A stretch of DNA of 64,000 nt from an uncultured Clostridia bacterium. Lineage in GTDB: Bacteria > Bacillota > Clostridia > Christensenellales > DTU072. A model generated the notes under the pieces. It did not search any database. It was not told where the DNA came from and worked only from the letters and a program-made list of their open reading frames with translations. A program made the position numbers and the translations under genes. Below are positions 60,833 through 64,000 of this stretch, piece after piece (within the stretch, counting starts at the first letter, position 1; each line of letters opens with the position of its first letter). The DNA is taken from NCBI GenBank assembly GCA_944362765.1, contig CALVTP010000003.1:19473-83472 (forward strand). Reading direction: 5' to 3'.

Positions 60833-61040
60833 TTATTCTAATGCTTGCCGTTTTTGCCATTTGCCACAACTTGCTATGGGATTCATCTGCGCTTGATTAA
60901 ATCCGCCGCCACAACATTTACCCGTTTGATTTTGTTCAAAAACGGATAACGTGTTACATCCGTCCGTCCGTTGTTCGATTTCCTGCCCATCAAGCACAAG
61001 TGGCGCATACTTTAAAAGAACTTGGCAATCTGTTTTCCAT
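60833..61040 (-). pseudogene. Frameshifted Cys-rich small gene, paralogue of the neighbour
   Basis: ATG 61040 has AGGAGG nine bases upstream and encodes MENRLPSSFKVCATCA, then a TGA. A different frame continues from about 60990 with DGQEIEQRTDGC, CCGGGFNQ, QMNPIASCGKW and ends at TAA 60833. Joined, they make one 68- to 69-residue protein with the same CxxC ... NP ... C-x-KW pattern as the downstream gene. The span of 208 nt is one base off a multiple of three, so a single-base change at about 60988-60996 explains it. It is either a recent pseudogene or a sequencing/assembly error. Confidence 0.65.
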
Positions 61041-61083
61041 TTTTTAATCCTCCTTTTGTTTATGGATAGAGCATATCATACTT

Positions 61084-61089
61084 ATTATA
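61084..61089 (-). promoter_or_regulatory. Extended -10 promoter of the small-gene operon
   Basis: On the minus strand TTTGGTATAATAAGTAT: a perfect -10 with an extended TGG, but no good -35. Thirteen bases (TTTGGTATAATAA) are identical to the promoter of the WYL gene. Confidence 0.55.
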
Positions 61090-61101
61090 CCAAATTTGGG
61101 A

Positions 61102-61983
61102 TTATTTCATTTTACTAGCGTTATTATTCATGCCAAATTCAACACTTCTAAAAATTTTCTTCCAATATTCTTCTCTTTCAATTATATATTCTCTTTGGGT
61201 TCTCATATCAAAGATCTCTAAAATGCAATATGTGAAATTATCAATTATATAATCTGCGCCATTGTTTTTCATATATTCAAATGTTTTATTACCGCCTGTC
61301 AAATTATTTACATCTGCATAATTTGACCACCTTTGCCAAATTCCTTCATTATCTCCAGATGCTGAACCAATGTATAGTTGACCTGTAGATTTATCGGTGA
61401 TACAATAAACACCTTTTACATTCGAAAGAGCCTGTTTCCACTCGGGAGATTCATTACGATAGATTGTCTGTAAATCATGATGAGATATGCAAAAGTTATT
61501 GTATCCGGGAAAATTTCCTAGGGCGGTAGAAGGTGTTATTGCATATATCTCGGGATTTAACTGCTCTTGAACTTTGTCATACCATCTTGTATACAAATTC
61601 CTACCAATAGGCTTTTCCAATTTTATTATTAATCTTTTACGATATTCTTTATATAAATCCACTAATTCCAATTTGTAGCCTACTGTATCATATCTCTCAG
61701 GTAAAATCTTTTCCACTTTATATAAACCACCAAAAATATAAAATTGTGGTCCGTAGGGGTCATATTGCGCAAAAGACAAAAGATATTGCGCTTTATCTAA
61801 ATTATTGTTTGCATGTTTTTTTCTATGAGCATTCATCCTTATCCATTCATCATCTAAACACCCCTCTATATTGTCTAATAAATTCTTCCACGCTCTTTTT
61901 CCAAATCGACCGCTAGACATATTAAATTTAACCTTAATACTACTAAAATTTTCTAACTTAAAAAAATCTATAAAACTAATCAT
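61102..61983 (-). CDS. GIY-YIG nuclease-fold protein
   Basis: A 293-residue protein. The C-terminal 105 residues carry a GIY-YIG-type core: GVYCITDKSTGQLYIGSASG (GVY at 191-193, YIG at 204-206), then an arginine in IWQRWSNYA (about 219) and YCILEIFD, compatible with the catalytic Arg and Glu. The N-terminal 190 residues (Tyr- and Trp-rich, FYIFGGLYKVEK, GYNNFCISHHDL) are of no type I recognise and may bind the target. The start overlaps the WYL gene stop by four bases (ATGA), so the two are co-translated. A nuclease role in defence is possible but unproved. Confidence 0.65.
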   Translation of the reverse strand: MISFIDFFKLENFSSIKVKFNMSSGRFGKRAWKNLLDNIEGCLDDEWIRMNAHRKKHANNNLDKAQYLLSFAQYDPYGPQFYIFGGLYKVEKILPERYDTVGYKLELVDLYKEYRKRLIIKLEKPIGRNLYTRWYDKVQEQLNPEIYAITPSTALGNFPGYNNFCISHHDLQTIYRNESPEWKQALSNVKGVYCITDKSTGQLYIGSASGDNEGIWQRWSNYADVNNLTGGNKTFEYMKNNGADYIIDNFTYCILEIFDMRTQREYIIEREEYWKKIFRSVEFGMNNNASKMK

Positions 61984-62978
61984 CTTTTTTCATCCTTATA
62001 TTTTTCGTTTGCTGCTTTAACATTTTTCTTTAACCGTTCTCTAAGTTCTAACGGCGATAATACTTCAACGGCGTTCATATATTGCATCGCCCAATATTCC
62101 ATAGCGTTTACGCTTGCTCTTAAACTTACTAAAAATCGTCCGTCTTGGCGTTCTTCTATGCGAATATCTTTTCCAAACCAATCCACAATTTGGTCAATCG
62201 CCCAACCGTCGGCAATAAATTCAACGGTTTGTGGCTCGTCGAAAAACATATAGGGCATACTTTGCGAGAAGCGTTTATAATCTATGCCATACTCAAACCC
62301 TTTAACCGATTGTAACGGTGTACGAATCGTATCAAGTAGTTCAATATCAGTAATTCTTTCCATACGGTAATACTGAATATGTTGCCACTTTTCGTTATAA
62401 CCCATTAAATAATAACGTTGATTGTGAAGTATCATTTGATACGGACTAACCGTATGAATTGCACTTCGATGCATTTTTTTATCTGCGCCATACTTATTAT
62501 AATCAAACTTAATTTGCTTGTCCGTTTCAATGGCTTCGTCAATAATTTCAATATTATAAAACACGGCAACGTTTTCAGTTTTGTTCCAGTCCTGCACTGA
62601 ATAGATATTTTTAACGTGTTTTTTGAAATACTTATTCGCCTGACCACAAAGTTTTTCAATCAGTTCTTTCGACTGTTTGGGTGTGATATGTTTACTTGAT
62701 AAAACACCATCTATTAAAAGTTTTAGTTCGCTATCTTCAAACGTGCGTTCGGCTAAATAAGAGCCTTTTTTGGTAGTTTCAATATCATATCCCGCTTCGT
62801 TAAGTAGTGATATATTTCTACCGATTGCCTTTCTTTCAATTGTAAGCCCGTATTCGCTCTCTAAAAGGTCAACTATTTTATCGTGTTTTATTGGATGTTC
62901 ACAGTCGCTATGCCTTTCTAAAATTTGTAAAACCCTAATCAATGCCAACTTTTTTGGTTCAAAACCTTCCATTTCCAT
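61980..62978 (-). CDS. WYL-domain transcriptional regulator
   Basis: A 332-residue protein: N-terminal winged helix (about 10-70: LALIRVLQILERHSD, IERKAIGRNISLLNEAGYDIET), a WYL domain (about 130-200: FDYNKYGADKK, VSPYQMILHNQRYYLMGYN) and a C-terminal WCX-like extension. WYL regulators commonly sense nucleic-acid ligands and often control phage-defence or DNA-repair operons. ATG 62978 and ATG 62972 are both possible starts, and the second has better spacing from AAAGGTG. It is translationally coupled to the GIY-YIG gene and has its own promoter. Confidence 0.85.
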   Translation of the reverse strand: MEMEGFEPKKLALIRVLQILERHSDCEHPIKHDKIVDLLESEYGLTIERKAIGRNISLLNEAGYDIETTKKGSYLAERTFEDSELKLLIDGVLSSKHITPKQSKELIEKLCGQANKYFKKHVKNIYSVQDWNKTENVAVFYNIEIIDEAIETDKQIKFDYNKYGADKKMHRSAIHTVSPYQMILHNQRYYLMGYNEKWQHIQYYRMERITDIELLDTIRTPLQSVKGFEYGIDYKRFSQSMPYMFFDEPQTVEFIADGWAIDQIVDWFGKDIRIEERQDGRFLVSLRASVNAMEYWAMQYMNAVEVLSPLELRERLKKNVKAANEKYKDEKR

Positions 62979-63001
62979 ATCACCTTTATTTTAATATATT
63001 T

Positions 63002-63030
63002 ATTATACCAAAACTGTCACAATAAATCAA
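63002..63030 (-). promoter_or_regulatory. Promoter of the WYL-GIY-YIG operon
   Basis: On the minus strand: TTGATT (63030-63025), 17 bp, TATAAT (63007-63002) with an extended TGG. ATTTATT and AATAAAT form an inverted pair over the promoter and could be an operator, although the sequence is AT-rich. Confidence 0.72.
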
Positions 63031-63085
63031 GGTGTTTTAGGAATTTCATTAAAGGTTAAAGAGTTATTATCAAATTTTAAATTTA

Positions 63086-63424
63086 TCAAAGGACTAAAAT
63101 ATTCTTCCATATCTTTATCAATGTTAAATTATAATATTTCTTTTCTAAAGCCTCGCAAAATCTATAAATAATCTTTTCTTTATTGATTACTTTTGCGTTT
63201 TCTTTTAAATCTAAAACTTTAAATATTGTTTTTTCAATATTCTTATCTTTTCTCTCTTCCATGGTAAAAAATAAAGTCTTTTGTTTATCTATGGTTTTTT
63301 CTATCATGGAACACATTAAAGACGTTTTACCTATCGCTGGTCTACTACCTATTACAACTAAATCGCCTTTGTAAATTTTTAAGCGCTTGTCCAAACATTC
63401 AAAACCTGTATATATTCTATCCAT
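63086..63424 (-). CDS. DnaB-like RecA-fold ATPase fragment
   Basis: A 112-residue product from ATG 63424 (AAGGAG six bases upstream). It begins MDRIYTGFECLDKRL and has the Walker A GSRPAIGKTSL of DnaB-type replicative helicases, then FFTMEERKD. The RecA-fold core needs about 200 residues or more, and the Walker B and arginine finger are absent. It is therefore a truncated helicase, or a small P-loop protein derived from one. The longer frame to 63487 lacks similarity. It lies between the WYL promoter and the right-hand terminators. Confidence 0.55.
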   Translation of the reverse strand: MDRIYTGFECLDKRLKIYKGDLVVIGSRPAIGKTSLMCSMIEKTIDKQKTLFFTMEERKDKNIEKTIFKVLDLKENAKVINKEKIIYRFCEALEKKYYNLTLIKIWKNILVL

Positions 63425-63495
63425 AAATTTCTCCTTTTGTTTTATAATACAAAATTTGTTATCCCAAAAATAGTACAATATAAGCAAAAGTGTAG

Positions 63496-63531
63496 CACAC
63501 TATACTTTGTTTTGCAAAGTCGTGTGTTTTT
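63496..63531 (+). terminator. Terminator-like hairpin near the right end of the island
   Basis: CACAC (63496-63500) plus CTTTG (63505-63509) pairs with CAAAG (63515-63519) plus GTGTG (63522-63526), then five T residues. A second small hairpin, TTTTTGC with GCAAAAA, follows directly. Confidence 0.6.
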
Positions 63532-63545
63532 GCAAAGCAAAAAGT

Positions 63546-63574
63546 AAAGAGTAGCAATATTTTGCTACTCTTTT
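63546..63574. terminator. Bidirectional hairpin terminator at the right end of the island
   Basis: AAAGAGTAGCAA (63546-63557), loop TATT, TTGCTACTCTTT (63562-63573). The 12-bp perfect stem mirrors the hairpin inside the left inverted repeat. Confidence 0.75.
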
Positions 63575-63587
63575 ATAATGTCCTAAA

Positions 63588-63629
63588 AAATCCCTATGGG
63601 AAACGCCCTTAGCATGTGTCCTTTTTATT
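63588..63629 (-). repeat. Right inverted repeat of the island
   Basis: On the minus strand it reads ATAAAAAGGACACATGC, then TAAGGGCGTT, then TAGGGATTT. It is the partner of the repeat at 60371-60411. Confidence 0.8.
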
Positions 63630-63703
63630 AAGATGTTTTATAAAAATAATAATAAGTATATTAATTAGTTATTTGGCTTTATATTATGGTTAAAATTTTG
63701 GGG

Positions 63704-63733
63704 TTGACATATACGCATATTTAAATATATAAT
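63704..63733 (+). promoter_or_regulatory. Sigma-A promoter of the gene pair at the right edge
   Basis: TTGACA (63704-63709), 18 bp, TATAAT (63728-63733). It is outside the inverted-repeat island and points to the right. Confidence 0.75.
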
Positions 63734-63760
63734 TAATTCATTGGAGGATAATATACACGG

Positions 63761-63880
63761 TTGAAAGTTAAAAAATCTACTGCAGTGTCATGGCAGTCAA
63801 TCGACCTAGAATCATGTATTTATCTTCATGAGCATTATATCATAAATAAACAACAAGGTCATAAATTTAGATATGGATAA
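63761..63880 (+). CDS. Small hypothetical protein (39 residues)
   Basis: TTG 63761 follows GGAGG (63743-63747) with a rather long 13-base spacing. The 39-codon frame (MKVKKSTAVSWQSIDLESCI at the start) ends at TAA 63878-63880 and overlaps the next ATG by eight bases. Promoter, ribosome-binding site and overlap suggest a real leader gene or small protein. No family is recognised. Confidence 0.4.
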   Translation: MKVKKSTAVSWQSIDLESCIYLHEHYIINKQQGHKFRYG

Positions 63881-64000
63881 CGAAAAGTTTGCGAAATTTA
63901 AAAATAATATTCCAAGATATATAGATATTTCGGATGATCGTAATCTGAGATACGTTTACGATAAATTCAATCAGTTTCAACGTGAAGACGCTCAAAAAAG
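63873..64000 (+). CDS. Hypothetical protein, N-terminal part (continues beyond the window)
   Basis: ATG 63873 opens a frame that is still open at the window end (42 codons: MDNEKFAKFKNNIPRYIDIS, DDRNLRYVYDKFNQFQRED). It overlaps the upstream small gene and is probably coupled to it. Too little is visible to name a family. The AT-rich composition matches the island, so the horizontally acquired region may continue to the right. Confidence 0.45.
   Translation, partial: MDNEKFAKFKNNIPRYIDISDDRNLRYVYDKFNQFQREDAQK

Larger units (their letters stand above)
60372..63628. mobile_element. AT-rich island bounded by inverted repeats, no transposase found
   Basis: The 3.26-kb segment differs sharply from the core in base composition. 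Near-identical inverted repeats of 41 and 42 bp lie at its ends. Strong hairpins lie just inside both ends, and 7-bp near-duplications flank it (TAATATG at 60365-60371 and TAAGATG at 63629-63635, one mismatch). All genes read leftwards: a DnaB-like fragment, a WYL regulator, a GIY-YIG protein and three small genes. No recombinase is present, so it would be a non-autonomous element or a cassette mobilised in trans. The boundaries are seen directly, and mobility is inference. Confidence 0.6.

Noticed and set aside
60371-63629. Integron attC-type cassette
   Set aside because: The ends are inverted, not direct, repeats and lack paired core sites of the GTTRRRY/RYYYAAC type. No integrase is visible.

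Overview
The window looks like a chromosomal stretch from an anaerobic, endospore-forming member of the Clostridia (Firmicutes), probably an uncultured gut or rumen lineage. This is an inference. It rests on the sporulation genes spoIIGA, sigE, sigG, sigK, spoIVB and a spoIIM-like gene, an IspH-ribosomal protein S1 fusion, a meso-DAP-type MurE (DNPR motif), and Clostridia-like gene order. Most of the window is moderately GC-rich and densely coded. The last 3.7 kb is clearly richer in A and T.

Layout. (1) 1-9640: the end of a D-Ala-D-Ala ligase, rqcH (minus strand), then the protein quality-control block tig, clpP, clpX, lon, engB and a metallophosphoesterase. (2) 9641-12290: a lipoprotein with an Ig-like domain, a decayed ABC-transporter ATPase and a largely empty spacer. 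(3) 12290-25690: the division and cell-wall cluster mraZ, rsmH, a membrane protein in the ftsL position, ftsI, murE, mraY, murD, ftsW, murA, ftsQ, ftsA, ftsZ. murF and murG are not present. (4) 25690-30460: spoIIGA-sigE-sigG, ylmC/ymxH, nrdR, a pseudouridine synthase and sigK (minus strand). (5) 30470-38050: a 595-nt structured RNA whose length, terminal helix and neighbours match the OLE (ornate, large, extremophilic) RNA, followed by its membrane partner OapA, then tlyA, nadK, argR, recN, spoIVB and a spoIIM-like gene. (6) 38050-58830: a DacF-type carboxypeptidase, an M50 protease, scpA, scpB, a 3064-residue MBG/YDG-repeat surface protein, a small overlapping ORF, dacB, rluB, surE, an HI0933-type flavoprotein, cmk and the ispH-rpsA fusion. 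purB follows. (7) 60365-63635: an AT-rich island between 41/42-bp inverted repeats and strong hairpins, with all recognised genes on the minus strand: three small genes (one frameshifted), a GIY-YIG protein, a WYL regulator and a DnaB-like fragment. An unrelated gene pair enters at the right edge.

How the parts relate. Predicted promoters fit the sporulation programme. Forespore-type (sigma F/G) elements precede sigG, spoIVB and the dacF-like gene, and mother-cell-type (sigma E) elements precede sigK and the spoIIM-like gene. MraZ has repeat boxes over its own promoter. Several genes (nadK, sigK, the spoIIM-like gene, possibly the M50 protease and purB) have a -10 element only 3-6 nt before the start codon, which suggests leaderless transcripts. 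The least ordinary parts are the OLE RNA/OapA locus, the inverted-repeat island, the IspH domain with changed active-site residues, and a 14-residue tandem repeat in SpoIVB.
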